NCBI GenBank assembly: GCA_038521825.1
Contig: JBCBKL010000013.1
Span: forward strand, 1 to 64,000
Direction of reading: 5' to 3'
Length of the DNA stretch: 64,000 bases
Source: JBCBKL01 sp038521825
GTDB lineage: Bacteria > Pseudomonadota > Alphaproteobacteria > Rhodobacterales > Rhodobacteraceae
Positions 36,394 through 46,144 of the stretch are shown in pieces (position 1 is the stretch's first letter; the number at the start of each line of letters is the position of its first letter). Both the position numbers and the translations under genes were made by a program. The notes under the pieces were generated by a model. That model made no database searches, was not told the DNA's origin, and saw only the letters and a program-made list of their open reading frames with translations.

Positions 36394-37059
36394 CTATTTG
36401 GGTATACCGTCTTCGGCATTCTGCTCCATTGCGAGGCGGGATGAGTAGAAGAATGCGATGGCTTGCGCGCGGTTCTTCACGCTCAGTTTTTCGTAGAGGT
36501 TTGAGAGATGGAATTTTACGGTGTTGACGGTGATCCCTAGCTCTTTTGAAAGTTCCCGATTGGTCAGTCCTTTCGAGAGCGCTTCTAGCATCGCGCGCTC
36601 CTTTCGGGAAAGCATCTGAATTGGGTCGCTCTGCAGGTCTCTGACATCGATGAACGGGAACACCATTTTCCCAGCGGCGACGTCGATACAGGTCTCCAAG
36701 ACTGTCTCTGCGTCGCTGGACCGTGCGGCAAAAGCGGCGGCTCCTGCAGTCATGGCGAGGCGAGGCAGGTCCCCGGTGTCTTCAGCATAGACAACGATAC
36801 GCGGCGCGTTTTCCTGATCCCGCAGAATTTCGATTAACTTTGCGCCACCAAGCGCGGGGAGGTTCCAATCAACTATCGCGACTTGGACCGGGATCCGCAT
36901 GATTGTGCCCAGAAAACCTTCAGCGGTTGCGGCTGTCGCAACCAAAGAGAATCGGGGATCGCGGTCGATAAGCTCCGATAAGGCTGACAAAACCAAGGGA
37001 TTGCCATCTGCGAGGATTATGTCAATCGGAGCACTGACTTTGCTAACAGCCTGATTCAT
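36394..37059 (-). CDS. NarL/FixJ-type response regulator
   Basis: A 221-residue regulator with a receiver domain (about residues 12-130, probable phosphoacceptor Asp64 in VAIVDWNLP) and a LuxR-type DNA-binding domain (about 148-205: MLSRKERAMLEALSKGLTNRELSKELGITVNTVKFHLSNLYEKL). The acidic pocket is IILADGNPL, with only one Asp where most receivers have two acids. No cognate kinase is adjacent. Position between mcl and the divergent sga operon makes it the likely local regulator of the serine cycle. Confidence 0.88.
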   Translation of the reverse strand: MNQAVSKVSAPIDIILADGNPLVLSALSELIDRDPRFSLVATAATAEGFLGTIMRIPVQVAIVDWNLPALGGAKLIEILRDQENAPRIVVYAEDTGDLPRLAMTAGAAAFAARSSDAETVLETCIDVAAGKMVFPFIDVRDLQSDPIQMLSRKERAMLEALSKGLTNRELSKELGITVNTVKFHLSNLYEKLSVKNRAQAIAFFYSSRLAMEQNAEDGIPK

Positions 37060-37078
37060 ATCACATTATTCCAAAAAA

Positions 37079-37159
37079 CTAGCTATTTGGATAGCTTCTA
37101 TTCCGGTATGCTATTGCATATTTATACTAATAGGTAGGTATTTTACTAGCCATTTAGAT
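37079..37159. promoter_or_regulatory. AT-rich divergent control region with direct repeats
   Basis: CTAGCTATTTGGAT (37079-37092) and CTAGCCATTTAGAT (37146-37159) match at 12 of 14 bases, 67 bases apart, in an AT-rich 207-base gap. The first copy is part of the perfect palindrome AGCTAT-TTGG-ATAGCT (37081-37096). They are good candidates for binding sites of the adjacent LuxR-type regulator. Confidence 0.55.
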
Positions 37160-37266
37160 TACCAAAAGTAGGACTAAGGTGTGTTTTCATTTCTCGCGAC
37201 GCATTTATCTTTTGCCTTCAATCGCAAAATCGAAAGAAAATTTCGCTGACGCCGCTTGGAGGAACT

Positions 37267-38514
37267 ATGCAAGATACCCTAAGTTTTCCGCAGCTCGCTA
37301 TTCCAAACACACTCGCCGCTGGTCCCGGTCCGGGTAATACCGATGCACGTGTTCTGGCACGCTATGCTGGCGCGGGCTTGGCGGATCATATGCACGCAGA
37401 CGTTTTGCGCGGCATGGTCGAATGCAAGATTATGTTGCGCGACGTCATGGGCACCAATAACGTCCACACTTTCGGCGTCGCCGGTACAGGGTGGAGCGGC
37501 TTGGATATGATGTTTTCCGCTGTCATGCCGGGCGACAAGGTCGTGATGTTTGTCAACGGCACCTTCTCCGGCATCGACGGGCTTACGGTTCGGATGAAAG
37601 CCGCATCAGCAGAGGAACTGGCTGAGAACTCGCTGGACCCGCAGACCAACAACGTCGTGATCGTGAACGTACCCCACGGCAAAAGCGTAACGGGAGAGAT
37701 TGTCGAAACTGCGTTGGCCGAGCACCAGCCCAAATGGGCCGCGATGGCACATTGGGAAACAGGCTCTGGCCGAATGAACGACATTCGAGGGTTCAGCGAT
37801 GCATGTCAAAAGCACGGCGCGATGGGTCTCGTCGATGCGGTGTCCAGCCTCGGCGTTGGCAACTTCCGAATTGACGATTATCCGGGTGTGCACGGCTGGG
37901 CATCATGTCCGCAGAAGGGTATTTGTTGCCTGCCTCTGACCTATGCTCCGGTTTCTTTTAGCGACACTTATATCAAAGTACTCCGCGCGACCGGGGCCCG
38001 CACATTCTGCCACCATCCTATTTTGGAAGCGCGGCATTGGGGGATCATTGATGGTCGGGATGTTGAGCGCGGGACATATCACCGGACCCACTCGGCTTAT
38101 GCGGTATCCGCGTTTCATGAAGCCTTGCGCATTTGCCTTCAACAGACGGTTGCGCAGCGGGCGGCGGACTACGTGTTTCACGAAACAGCACTCCGACAAG
38201 CCGTTGAAGCGATGGGCTGTGAAGTCACGTCAGACATGCCGTCTCTGGTCGTTTTGAATTTGCCGGGTGCGCTTGCTGGGCGCGAGATGGAGCTTGTGCA
38301 GCATTGCCGCGCTCAGAACTTCGGCATTTGGCCCACGCTGTCCGAGCCGGTTCAGGTACGGATCGGAATTCTGAACTTACTGAACGAAACAGCAATAACG
38401 GACATCGTCAATCGCTTCGCAAACGCGATGCGGTCAATGGGTGCTGACGTTGATCAAGGAAAGATCGACGACGTTCTGCGTGGTCACTACGGCACGGCCA
38501 TCGCCGCCGAATAA
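37267..38514 (+). CDS. sgaA: serine-glyoxylate aminotransferase-like class V aminotransferase
   Basis: A PLP enzyme of class V (415 residues). Asp190 in LVDAVSSLG and the probable Schiff-base Lys217 in [10 protein letters not shown] are visible, as are the PLP-phosphate region GVAGTGWSG and a HWETGSG block. In the serine cycle it makes hydroxypyruvate and glycine from serine and glyoxylate. The role is assigned mainly from position at the head of the operon, because the N-terminal blocks are diverged from textbook SGAT sequences; another glyoxylate aminotransferase activity is possible. TTGGAGGA sits just before the ATG. Confidence 0.82.
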   Translation: MQDTLSFPQLAIPNTLAAGPGPGNTDARVLARYAGAGLADHMHADVLRGMVECKIMLRDVMGTNNVHTFGVAGTGWSGLDMMFSAVMPGDKVVMFVNGTFSGIDGLTVRMKAASAEELAENSLDPQTNNVVIVNVPHGKSVTGEIVETALAEHQPKWAAMAHWETGSGRMNDIRGFSDACQKHGAMGLVDAVSSLGVGNFRIDDYPGVHGWASCPQKGICCLPLTYAPVSFSDTYIKVLRATGARTFCHHPILEARHWGIIDGRDVERGTYHRTHSAYAVSAFHEALRICLQQTVAQRAADYVFHETALRQAVEAMGCEVTSDMPSLVVLNLPGALAGREMELVQHCRAQNFGIWPTLSEPVQVRIGILNLLNETAITDIVNRFANAMRSMGADVDQGKIDDVLRGHYGTAIAAE

Positions 38515-38525
38515 GGGAGGACGTC

Positions 38526-39725
38526 ATGGACATTCATGAATACCAAGCGAAAGAGGTGCTTGCGGGGTTTGGAGTTGCCATTCCCGACGGCGCCCTGGCC
38601 TACAGCCCAGAGCAAGCAGCGTATCGCGCCCGTGAATTGGGAGGTGAACGTTGGGTTGTGAAAGCACAGGTTCACGCTGGGGGCCGTGGCAAGGCCGGCG
38701 GTGTGAAGATCTGCTCAAGCGACCTCGAGATTAACGACGCCTGCGAAGATATGTTTGGGATGAAGCTGGTCACGCACCAGACGGGTCCGGAGGGCAAGGG
38801 AGTGTACCGCGTCTATGTCGAGGCGGCTGTTCCAATTGCGCGGGAAATTTACCTTGGCTTTGTCTTGGACCGCACAACCCAGCGTGTGATGATCGTTGCA
38901 TCCGCCGAAGGTGGAATGGAGATAGAAGAGATCTCTGCCGAAAAGCCCGACAGCATCGTCCGCGCTGTGGTGGAGCCTGCCGTAGGACTGCGTGAATTCC
39001 AGTGCCGCCAGCTTGCGTTCAAGCTGGGGATCGAACCGGCGTTGATTCAGCAAATGGTGCGAACGCTTCAAGGCGCCTATCGCGCATTCACAGAGCTTGA
39101 TGCGACAATGGTAGAGATCAACCCTCTGGTGATTACCGAGGACAGCCGGATCATCGCCCTCGATGCGAAAATGACCTTTGATGACAATGCACTGTTCCGT
39201 CACCCGCAGATCGCAGAGCTGCGCGATAAAAGCCAGGAAGACCCGCGCGAAAGCCGCGCTGCCGATCGTGGGCTCAGCTATGTCGGGTTAGACGGCAACA
39301 TTGGTTGTATCGTGAATGGTGCAGGCCTTGCGATGGCGACAATGGACACGATCAAACTAGCCGGAGGAGAGCCTGCAAACTTCCTTGATATTGGTGGCGG
39401 TGCGACACCGGAGCGCGTGGCCAAGGCATTCCGTTTGGTTCTGTCCGACAAGAACGTCCAAGCAATCCTTGTGAACATCTTTGCCGGCATAAATCGCTGC
39501 GATTGGGTGGCCGAAGGAGTAGTGCATGCCCTGAAAGAGACGAGGGTCGATGTCCCCGTGATTGTCCGTCTTGCGGGCACGAATGTTGAAGAGGGGCAAA
39601 AAATCCTCGCCAGGTCGGGTTTACCTATCATCCGCGCAAGAACGTTGAATGAAGCCGCCGAAAGAGCTGTTGGTGCGTGGAGAAACGACCTCGCTCAGGG
39701 CGTAACTGTAAGGGTCGCATCATGA
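38526..39725 (+). CDS. mtkA: malate-CoA ligase beta subunit
   Basis: A SucC-like ATP-grasp subunit (399 residues) with [17 protein letters not shown] at the start, [17 protein letters not shown] for nucleotide binding, and [14 protein letters not shown] plus [16 protein letters not shown] near the C-terminus. With MtkB it makes malyl-CoA from malate, CoA and ATP. The neighbours mcl, hprA and glyA favour malate over succinate. The 3' end overlaps mtkB by 4 bases. Confidence 0.9.
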   Translation: MDIHEYQAKEVLAGFGVAIPDGALAYSPEQAAYRARELGGERWVVKAQVHAGGRGKAGGVKICSSDLEINDACEDMFGMKLVTHQTGPEGKGVYRVYVEAAVPIAREIYLGFVLDRTTQRVMIVASAEGGMEIEEISAEKPDSIVRAVVEPAVGLREFQCRQLAFKLGIEPALIQQMVRTLQGAYRAFTELDATMVEINPLVITEDSRIIALDAKMTFDDNALFRHPQIAELRDKSQEDPRESRAADRGLSYVGLDGNIGCIVNGAGLAMATMDTIKLAGGEPANFLDIGGGATPERVAKAFRLVLSDKNVQAILVNIFAGINRCDWVAEGVVHALKETRVDVPVIVRLAGTNVEEGQKILARSGLPIIRARTLNEAAERAVGAWRNDLAQGVTVRVAS

Positions 39726-40609
39726 GCATTCTTCTGGAAAAGGATACACCGGTAATCGTGCAGGGGATCACCGGCAAGATGGCGCGGTTCCACACAAAAG
39801 ACATGGTGAAGTACGGCACGAATGTCGTTGGTGGCGTTGTACCGGGCAAAGGCGGAGAGACAGTCGAAGGATTGCCCGTCTTTGACACCGTCGAAGAGGC
39901 GGTCGCGGCAACCGGCGCCGAGGCGTCATTGGTCTTCGTGCCGCCGCCCTTCGCAGCGGACAGCATCATGGAAGTCGCCGATGCTGGCATCAAATATTGC
40001 GTCTGCATCACCGATGGCATCCCTGCGCAGGACATGATCCGTGTGAAGCGCTATATGTATCGCTACCCGAAAGAGCGTCGGATGGTTCTGACCGGGCCAA
40101 ACTGCGCCGGCACGATCAGCCCCGGCAAGGCGCTGTTGGGCATCATGCCGGGTCATATCTACCTCAAGGGTCACGTTGGCATTGTCGGCCGCTCCGGTAC
40201 GCTTGGCTATGAAGCCGCCAGTCAGTTGAAAGAGCGCGGCATTGGTGTTTCGACCTCCGTTGGGATTGGCGGTGATCCGATCAATGGGTCTTCCTTCAAG
40301 GACATCCTTGAGCGGTTTGAACAAGACGATGATACACATGTCATTGCTTTGATCGGTGAAATTGGCGGTCCGCAGGAAGCGGAAGCGGCCGAATACATCC
40401 GCGACCACATCACCAAGCCGGTCGTGGCGTATGTTGCCGGTCTGACAGCACCTAAGGGCCGGACCATGGGTCATGCCGGTGCGATTATCTCGGCGTTTGG
40501 CGAAAGCGCCTTGGAGAAGGTGGAAATCCTGTCCGCTGCAGGCGTGACCGTGGCCGACAACCCCGCAGTAATCGGCGAAACGATCGCCAAAGTGATGGAG
40601 GCCGCCTGA
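39722..40609 (+). CDS. mtkB: malate-CoA ligase alpha subunit
   Basis: A SucD-like subunit (295 residues). The CoA-binding Rossmann start is [30 protein letters not shown] follows, and the phosphohistidine is His251 in [11 protein letters not shown]. The ATG at 39722 overlaps the mtkA stop (ATGA) and is preferred over an upstream in-frame start. It overlaps hprA by one base, so the four genes mtkA-mtkB-hprA and glyA read as one operon. Confidence 0.91.
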   Translation: MSILLEKDTPVIVQGITGKMARFHTKDMVKYGTNVVGGVVPGKGGETVEGLPVFDTVEEAVAATGAEASLVFVPPPFAADSIMEVADAGIKYCVCITDGIPAQDMIRVKRYMYRYPKERRMVLTGPNCAGTISPGKALLGIMPGHIYLKGHVGIVGRSGTLGYEAASQLKERGIGVSTSVGIGGDPINGSSFKDILERFEQDDDTHVIALIGEIGGPQEAEAAEYIRDHITKPVVAYVAGLTAPKGRTMGHAGAIISAFGESALEKVEILSAAGVTVADNPAVIGETIAKVMEAA

Positions 40610-41580
40610 TGGCAAAGCCGAGCGTCCTTGTCACACGCCGTTGGCCCGAAGCGGTCGAGGCGCAACTTGCCGCCAACTATGATGTTGAGCTGAACCGAAG
40701 CGACCGCCCGCTGACGGCGGCAGAGTTTCGCGAGGCAATGCGGCGCTACGATGCTGTGCTGCCGACGGTCACCGACAAGATCGGGTCGGATGCGCTGGAC
40801 GTCACAAGCCCGCAGACGAAGATCCTTGCCAACTACGGCGTCGGCTACACGCACATCGACGTTGAGATGGCCAAGAGCCACGGCATCGCGATAACCAACA
40901 CACCGGATGTATTGTCTGAATGCACCGCTGACTTGGCGATGACGCTGATGCTGATGGTGGCCCGTCGGGCCGGCGATGGTGAGCGTGAGCTGCGCGCCGG
41001 GAAATGGGACGGCTGGCGTCCCACGCATCTGGTGGGCACCAAGGTGTCCGGCAAAACGCTTGGAATCATAGGTTTTGGACGTATCGGCCAGGAAGTGGCG
41101 CGTCGCGCGCATTTTGGCTTCGGCATGGGCATCGTCGTTTACAACCGGTCCGCCGTGCACGAGGACGTTCTGGCACAATTCAACGCCACTCAAGTCCAGA
41201 CCATTGAGGACTTGTTGCCGCAATGCGACTTCGTCTCGCTGCACTGCCCCGGCGGCGCAAGCAACGCAAAGATGATCAATTCACGCCGTCTGGACCTGAT
41301 GAAACCGGATGCCTTCCTGATCAATACGGCGCGTGGTGAAGTCGTCGATGAAGCGGCATTGGCCCAAGCCCTGATGTTCGAAACCATAGGCGGCGCTGCG
41401 CTGGACGTATTTGAACGCGAACCGGCGGTGAACCCTATGCTGGCAGAGTGCGACAACCTCGTTATGCTGCCACACCTCGGCAGCGCCACGCGTGAGGCAC
41501 GGCAAGCCATGGGCTTCCGCGTGCTCGACAACCTCAAAGACTTTTTCGACGGCAAAGCGCCGCGTGATCGCGTCGCCTAA
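40609..41580 (+). CDS. hprA: hydroxypyruvate reductase/D-glycerate dehydrogenase
   Basis: A D-2-hydroxyacid dehydrogenase (323 residues) reducing hydroxypyruvate to D-glycerate. Seen: the NAD-binding [16 protein letters not shown] (about 147-162), the catalytic Arg in [10 protein letters not shown], the following Glu, and His in [11 protein letters not shown]. It starts within the mtkB stop codon. In the serine cycle it acts directly after the aminotransferase. Confidence 0.93.
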   Translation: MAKPSVLVTRRWPEAVEAQLAANYDVELNRSDRPLTAAEFREAMRRYDAVLPTVTDKIGSDALDVTSPQTKILANYGVGYTHIDVEMAKSHGIAITNTPDVLSECTADLAMTLMLMVARRAGDGERELRAGKWDGWRPTHLVGTKVSGKTLGIIGFGRIGQEVARRAHFGFGMGIVVYNRSAVHEDVLAQFNATQVQTIEDLLPQCDFVSLHCPGGASNAKMINSRRLDLMKPDAFLINTARGEVVDEAALAQALMFETIGGAALDVFEREPAVNPMLAECDNLVMLPHLGSATREARQAMGFRVLDNLKDFFDGKAPRDRVA

Positions 41581-41594
41581 ATGGAGCCAAATTG

Positions 41595-42881
41595 ATGAAC
41601 GCACCACACCGCGATACCGTTTTCTTCACGGCTGAGCTGGAAGACACCGATCCCGCCGTTTTTGGCGCTATTTCGAGGGAACTGGTACGCCAGCGCGACG
41701 AAATCGAGCTGATTGCGAGCGAGAACATCGTCTCGAAAGCCGTTCTGCAGGCTCAAGGATCGGTGATGACCAACAAGTATGCCGAAGGCTACCCCGGCCG
41801 TCGGTATTATGGTGGCTGCCAGTTCGTTGACGAGGCGGAGGAACTGGCCATCGCACGTGCATGCCAGCTGTTCAAATGCGGGTTTGCAAATGTGCAGCCA
41901 AATTCAGGAAGTCAGGCAAACCAAGGCGTGTTTCAAGCGCTCTTGCAGCCCAGCGATACGATCCTGGGGATGTCATTAGATGCAGGCGGCCACCTGACCC
42001 ATGGCGCTGCGCCGAACCAGTCAGGCAAGTGGTTCAACGCAGTACATTACGGTGTGAATCCCGACACGCTCGACGTTGATTATGACCAGATTGAAGCTTT
42101 GGCGCTTAAGCATCGGCCAAAGTTGATCATCGCCGGCGGTTCGGCGATTCCACGCCAGCTCGACTTTGAAAAATTTCGATCGATTGCAGACAAGGTCGGG
42201 GCCTATCTGCTAGCCGATGTGGCGCACTTTGCAGGTTTGATTGCTGCAGACGTCTATCCATCGCCCTTCCCTCATGTCCACGCGGCCACGACCACCACTC
42301 ACAAAACGCTGCGTGGGCCACGGGGCGGTATGATCATGACCAATGACGAAGCGCTGGCCAAGAAGTTCAATTCTGCCATCTTTCCAGGCATTCAGGGCGG
42401 GCCGTTGATGCACGTCATCGCGGCCAAAGCCGTTGCCTTCGGCGAAGCGCTCCATCCTTCTTTCGCGGAGTATCAAAAACAGGTCATTCAGAATGCTCAG
42501 GTTCTCGCGGAAAGTCTGCAAGAAGGTGGCCTAAGCGTCGTAACGGGCGGCACCGATACCCATTTGATGCTCGTGGACCTGCGCCCCAAAGGCGTAAAGG
42601 GTAACACCGCTGAGGCCGCCTTGGGCCGCGCAAATATCACCTGCAACAAAAACGGTATTCCCTTCGACACGGAGAAACCAACCATCACTTCCGGTCTGCG
42701 ACTGGGTTCGCCCGCGGGGACAACCCGTGGCTTCTGCCAATCCGAGTTCAAGCAAATTGGCGACTGGATTGTTGAACTTGTGAACGGATTGAAGGCGAAC
42801 GGCGGCGAACAGAATGAGGCAGTCGAAACACGTGTCCGGGAGGAGGTTATGGAAACATGCAAACGATTTCCGGTCTACTAG
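41595..42881 (+). CDS. glyA: serine hydroxymethyltransferase
   Basis: The PLP enzyme that adds a one-carbon unit from methylene-tetrahydrofolate to glycine. At 428 residues it is full length. It has [37 protein letters not shown], the PLP lysine in [14 protein letters not shown] and the C-terminal [13 protein letters not shown] block. The ATG at 41595 is preferred to the TTG one codon upstream. As the last gene of the sga operon it is probably the serine-cycle isoform; a housekeeping copy would lie elsewhere. Confidence 0.94.
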   Translation: MNAPHRDTVFFTAELEDTDPAVFGAISRELVRQRDEIELIASENIVSKAVLQAQGSVMTNKYAEGYPGRRYYGGCQFVDEAEELAIARACQLFKCGFANVQPNSGSQANQGVFQALLQPSDTILGMSLDAGGHLTHGAAPNQSGKWFNAVHYGVNPDTLDVDYDQIEALALKHRPKLIIAGGSAIPRQLDFEKFRSIADKVGAYLLADVAHFAGLIAADVYPSPFPHVHAATTTTHKTLRGPRGGMIMTNDEALAKKFNSAIFPGIQGGPLMHVIAAKAVAFGEALHPSFAEYQKQVIQNAQVLAESLQEGGLSVVTGGTDTHLMLVDLRPKGVKGNTAEAALGRANITCNKNGIPFDTEKPTITSGLRLGSPAGTTRGFCQSEFKQIGDWIVELVNGLKANGGEQNEAVETRVREEVMETCKRFPVY

Positions 42882-43114
42882 TTCGGCGCAAATGGCAGGG
42901 CCCTTATGGATGCAGATGGCATGTATTGATCCGAGGAGTTTAGCATAACAAGCAAGCCATTTTTGAATGTAGGCTACGCAAGCACTTGCGCCAGAAGATG
43001 TTTTTTTCACCACTTTGCATTAAGTGTTAAGTCGCGGAAGCACCGGACTGTGCAGGTGAACGGCTGAGATCAAGAAACTGGTGTGCTAAGTCTGTGACAG
43101 CGGAGAAAGACTCC

Positions 43115-43916
43115 TGTCCGCCCTTTGACAGCAACCCCGCCCCCCCGTTCCTGGGCCACTGATCAGGGCTGTCTCTAACAAAGTTTCCGGCACTGGTGGG
43201 AGCATGTTGAGCGCCTGATGTTGGCGGGTCTCATTGTATTGTTTGAGCCAGTGATTGATGACGATCTGGGCCTGCTGCGTTGGTGTGAACCACTCCGCCT
43301 TGAGCACCTCCTAGCGAAGTGTTCCGTTCAACCGCTCCTTTTATCCGCTTTCCGAGGGTGAACCGGGATAGATGCGGATTGGTTTGATGCCAATACGTCG
43401 AAGCCAGTCCTGCAGTGCTTTGGCAGCAAACTCCGTGCCGTTGTCTAACCTTATGTACTCTGGGGTGCCGTGACGCAGGAGCAGCCGGTAGAACACCTCC
43501 AGGACGTTTTCAGAGCCCATCTTGGTGCGAACCTTCACTGCCAGGGCCTGCCTCGTGAACTCGTCCAGAACCGTTAGCATCTTGTAACTGCGCCCATTGC
43601 TGAGCTTGTCGTGCACGGAGTCTATTGCCCAGACGTGGTTTGGATGCGTGGGCCGCATTCGGATGATGGCACTGTCCTTGTGATAGAGCCGTCGTCGCGT
43701 CTTGTGTCGCTGTGGAAGCTGCAATCCTTCCTCACACCGGAGCCGCTCGACCTTCTTGTGATTGACCCGCCAGCCCTCCACGTGAAGCAGCTCAGTGACC
43801 TTGCGGTACCCATATCGTCCATACTGCTTTGCAAGGCGGATAATTGCTAGCCGTAGCGCATCGTCATCTCTCGGGGCTGGTCGATACTGAAGGGAGCTCC
43901 GCGCCAAACCTACCAC
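43115..43916 (-). pseudogene. IS3-family transposase OrfB with two nonsense codons
   Basis: The DDE transposase core is readable: YGRYGYRKVTELL, HVWAIDSVHD and IRLDNGTEFAAKAL supply the two aspartate regions. After GSPSESG a TAA (43341-43343) and, ten codons on, a TAG (43311-43313) interrupt the same frame, which then continues EVLKAEWFTPTQQAQIVINH to the element end. There is no frameshift between the pieces, so these are simple point losses. The usual stop codon at the 3' end is also missing. Confidence 0.85.
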
Positions 43917-44284
43917 CCGGCACGTCCGCCGCTCAGACGTTGCGAGCTTCTGACGCGTATGAATGACGGCCTGACGGAGCTCCTCTGTGGTCTGGCCATG
44001 GGCTTTAGATGGTTCAGACTTTCCTTGAGAATGAGCTTGTCCAGTTCAAGCTCCGCGACGATCTTCTTCAGCCGCGCGTTCTCTTTCTCAAGGCTCTTCA
44101 TCTCGGACAACTGTGATCGTCCCATGCCGCCAAACCGCCTGCGCCAATTGTAGTAAGTTGCGTCACCTATGCCGACGCTGCGACAGGCAGACGCAACATC
44201 GCTACCGCCAGACAGCTTCAGCTCAATCTCACGCAGCAGCTTCAATACATCTTCGTCTGAATGCCGTTCCGTTGCCACGCCCAA
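43910..44284 (-). CDS. IS3-family transposase OrfA
   Basis: A 124-residue DNA-binding protein: helix-turn-helix SACRSVGIGDATYYNWRRRFGGM, then the leucine-zipper-like KSLEKENARLKKIVAELELDKLILKESL. The frame overlaps orfB by 7 bases, the site of the expected programmed frameshift. It appears intact but has no functional partner. The start is a TTG (44282-44284) or a nearby GTG. Confidence 0.8.
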   Translation of the reverse strand: MGVATERHSDEDVLKLLREIELKLSGGSDVASACRSVGIGDATYYNWRRRFGGMGRSQLSEMKSLEKENARLKKIVAELELDKLILKESLNHLKPMARPQRSSVRPSFIRVRSSQRLSGGRAGW

Positions 44285-44336
44285 TCACCCTCTCGCGGCC
44301 AGTGTAATGGTCTAGTTTTAGGGGGGAAGGACAGGC

Positions 44337-44551
44337 GAGGCTTTGCTGGCCGCTGCCGACGCGGGTATTGGCATATTGCTGGAGCCCACGTTCGTCGTGA
44401 GGGATGCCCTTAAGCGCAGCACGCTGGTTTCTCCGCTGGACCCTTATGCCTGGGGTACTTACCGGCCTACATTGTCTTTCCTTCAGGCCGGGGTTTGCCC
44501 AACCGCGCGCGGCGGCTGATCGACATCTTGGTAGATCAGCTTGCCACTTAG
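44337..44551 (+). pseudogene. LysR-type regulator, C-terminal fragment with frameshift
   Basis: Immediately after the IS end the frame reads EALLAAADAGIGILLEPTFV and VVRDALKRSTLVSPLDPYAW, the effector-domain end of LysR proteins. Around 44440-44465 the similarity switches frame and continues YIVFPSGRGLPNRARRLIDI to LVDQLAT and a TAG at 44549-44551. The 5' end is lost to the IS insertion. No intact LysR gene is left in the neighbourhood. Confidence 0.78.
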
Positions 44552-44573
44552 ACCTGCCGCGTTTCTGGTGTCT

Positions 44574-45476
44574 TTAGGTGGGCTCATGCTTTGGCATGCT
44601 GGCCGCCGGCGGCGTTTGGGTGGATAGGACCCGGCGCTGCACGTGCTGACTGAACCACACGCTCGCAAGTACGAGGGCAATTCCGATGCTCTGCAACTGT
44701 GATAGCGATTGGTCGAGCACAACCCATCCCAACAGAACGGCAGCCACTGGGCTCAGAAGGCCCAAAGGCGCGACGGCCGATGGCCCAAGCTTTGCAATCC
44801 CACGGAACCAGAGGATATAGGTCAACGCGCCCCCGATCAGGCCAAGGTAGGCGAAGCCCGCCATATGCCGTGTGGTCAAGCTGGGCAAGGCCGGCTCGAA
44901 GATTAGCGCCACGGGCAGGAGCAACAGGCCCCCGGCCGTCAGCTGCCATGATGTGAAGGCCAGCGCAGACACGGGCGGTTGCCATTTCCGCGTGAGCACC
45001 GTGCCGGCTGCCATTGAAACAGCCCCCGCGAAGGCCGCCAGAATCCCGATCGGATCAAGGACCGCTTCGGGTGTGAGCACCAGAAGTGCGACGCCGAGAA
45101 CACCGGCGATACCCGCTGCCACCGCACTAGGATGGACGTCCTGATCAAGCATCAATTTGGCCAGATAGAGCACAATGAGGGGCTGAACCGCGCCAAGCGT
45201 TGCGGCGACACCACCGGGCAGGGAGTAGGCGGCAACGAAGAGAAGCCACCAGAAAACCGAGAAGTTCAGTGCACCAAGCACGATCGAGCGCCAGATCCAT
45301 TTACCCGTTGGAATGGTTCTGGCGATCATCAGCAGTATCAGGCCGGCCGGAAGTGCCCGGAGCATTGCGGCCATCAGGGGGTAACCGTCCGGCAGGAACT
45401 CTGTAGTCACAAGGTAGGTACTGCCCCAGATGGCTGGAGCGGTTCCGGTGAGCAAGATCAACAGGTGGCGAGGCAT
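44574..45476 (-). CDS. EamA/DMT-family transporter
   Basis: A 300-residue protein with ten hydrophobic segments in two EamA repeats (LLTGTAPAIWGSTYLVTTEFLP at the start, VLGVALLVLTPEAVLDPIGIL in the middle, LGLLSPVAAVLLGWVVLDQ near the end). It probably exports an amino acid or metabolite. The true start is the ATG at 45474-45476; longer frames begin in the operator region. It is divergent from a MarR gene, with twin operators between them. Confidence 0.88.
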   Translation of the reverse strand: MPRHLLILLTGTAPAIWGSTYLVTTEFLPDGYPLMAAMLRALPAGLILLMIARTIPTGKWIWRSIVLGALNFSVFWWLLFVAAYSLPGGVAATLGAVQPLIVLYLAKLMLDQDVHPSAVAAGIAGVLGVALLVLTPEAVLDPIGILAAFAGAVSMAAGTVLTRKWQPPVSALAFTSWQLTAGGLLLLPVALIFEPALPSLTTRHMAGFAYLGLIGGALTYILWFRGIAKLGPSAVAPLGLLSPVAAVLLGWVVLDQSLSQLQSIGIALVLASVWFSQHVQRRVLSTQTPPAASMPKHEPT

Positions 45477-45489
45477 AACGTTTCCTTTA

Positions 45490-45529
45490 TCTTGATGTCG
45501 AGATAGTTTGGAGTATCTTGATGTCAAGA
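45490..45529. promoter_or_regulatory. twin MarR operators between eamA and marR
   Basis: TCTTGATGTCGAGA (45490-45503) and TCTTGATGTCAAGA (45516-45529) are palindromes of one design, TCTTGA-TG-TCAAGA, the second perfect and the first with one changed base. They are 26 bases apart. Both flank or cover the divergent promoters, so a MarR dimer could repress both genes. Confidence 0.82.
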
Positions 45530-45553
45530 CAAGTGATGTGCTAAGGGCGCGCC

Positions 45554-46063
45554 ATGGATGTCGTTGACGGAATTCTTGACCAGTGGGCCATTGCACGTCC
45601 TGATCTGGATGTGCGGGCCATGGGCCCAGTTGGGAGGCTTGGGCGCATCGCGCACCATTTCTCCGTAAAGATGGGGGCGACCTTTGCGGAATTCGGCCTG
45701 AACGCGGCGGGATTCGACGTGCTCGCGACCCTGCGCCGCTCTGATCCGCCCCATGCCTTGGCCGCGGGCGATCTCATGACGTCGATGATGATCACGTCGG
45801 GCACGATGACCAACCGCATCGACCAGCTTGAGAAATCGGGATTGGTTGAGCGCGGCGCCGACCCGGCCGATGGCCGACGCACCTTGATCCGCCTGACACC
45901 CAAAGGCTTCGCGCTGATTGACCAGGTGGTCGAGCGGCATGTGGCGACGCAGGAATCGCTGTTGAGCATCCTGTCCGAAAGCGAGATCCGTGACCTCGAC
46001 GCCCTTCTCAAGACGATGCTGATAAAGTTGGAAGCCGCCCCGTCGAAACCTGATGTGCCTTAG
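45554..46063 (+). CDS. MarR family transcriptional regulator
   Basis: A 169-residue winged-helix protein: AAGFDVLATLRRSDPPHALAAGDLM, recognition region TSGTMTNRIDQLEKSGLVERGAD and wing DGRRTLIRLTPKGFALID. It is divergent from the EamA transporter across two matching palindromes and almost certainly autoregulated there. A long N-terminal helix (residues 1-35) is typical of this MarR subgroup. Confidence 0.9.
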   Translation: MDVVDGILDQWAIARPDLDVRAMGPVGRLGRIAHHFSVKMGATFAEFGLNAAGFDVLATLRRSDPPHALAAGDLMTSMMITSGTMTNRIDQLEKSGLVERGADPADGRRTLIRLTPKGFALIDQVVERHVATQESLLSILSESEIRDLDALLKTMLIKLEAAPSKPDVP

Positions 46064-46144
46064 GCGCAAAACCTCAGACACATCCGGAATGCGCTCCCGA
46101 TGGCCACTTCGCCCGGATAGGGACGGCCAAGGCATACCAAGCCC

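Larger units (their letters stand above)
43115..44333 (-). mobile_element. IS3-family insertion sequence, inactive
   Basis: About 1.22 kb bounded by TGTCC (43115-43119) and GGACA (44329-44333), a short terminal inverted repeat whose outer bases match. It carries orfA and an out-of-frame-overlapping orfB, both read leftward, as in IS3 elements using -1 frameshifting. No flanking target duplication is seen (CTCC to the left, GGCG to the right), and orfB holds two stops, so the copy is immobile. It joins glyA to a truncated LysR gene. Confidence 0.82.

Noticed and set aside
42950..43010. GCAAG-CA-CTTGC hairpin followed by T7 as a glyA terminator
   Set aside because: The T-run is separated from the stem by more than 12 bases, so it does not fit an intrinsic terminator.
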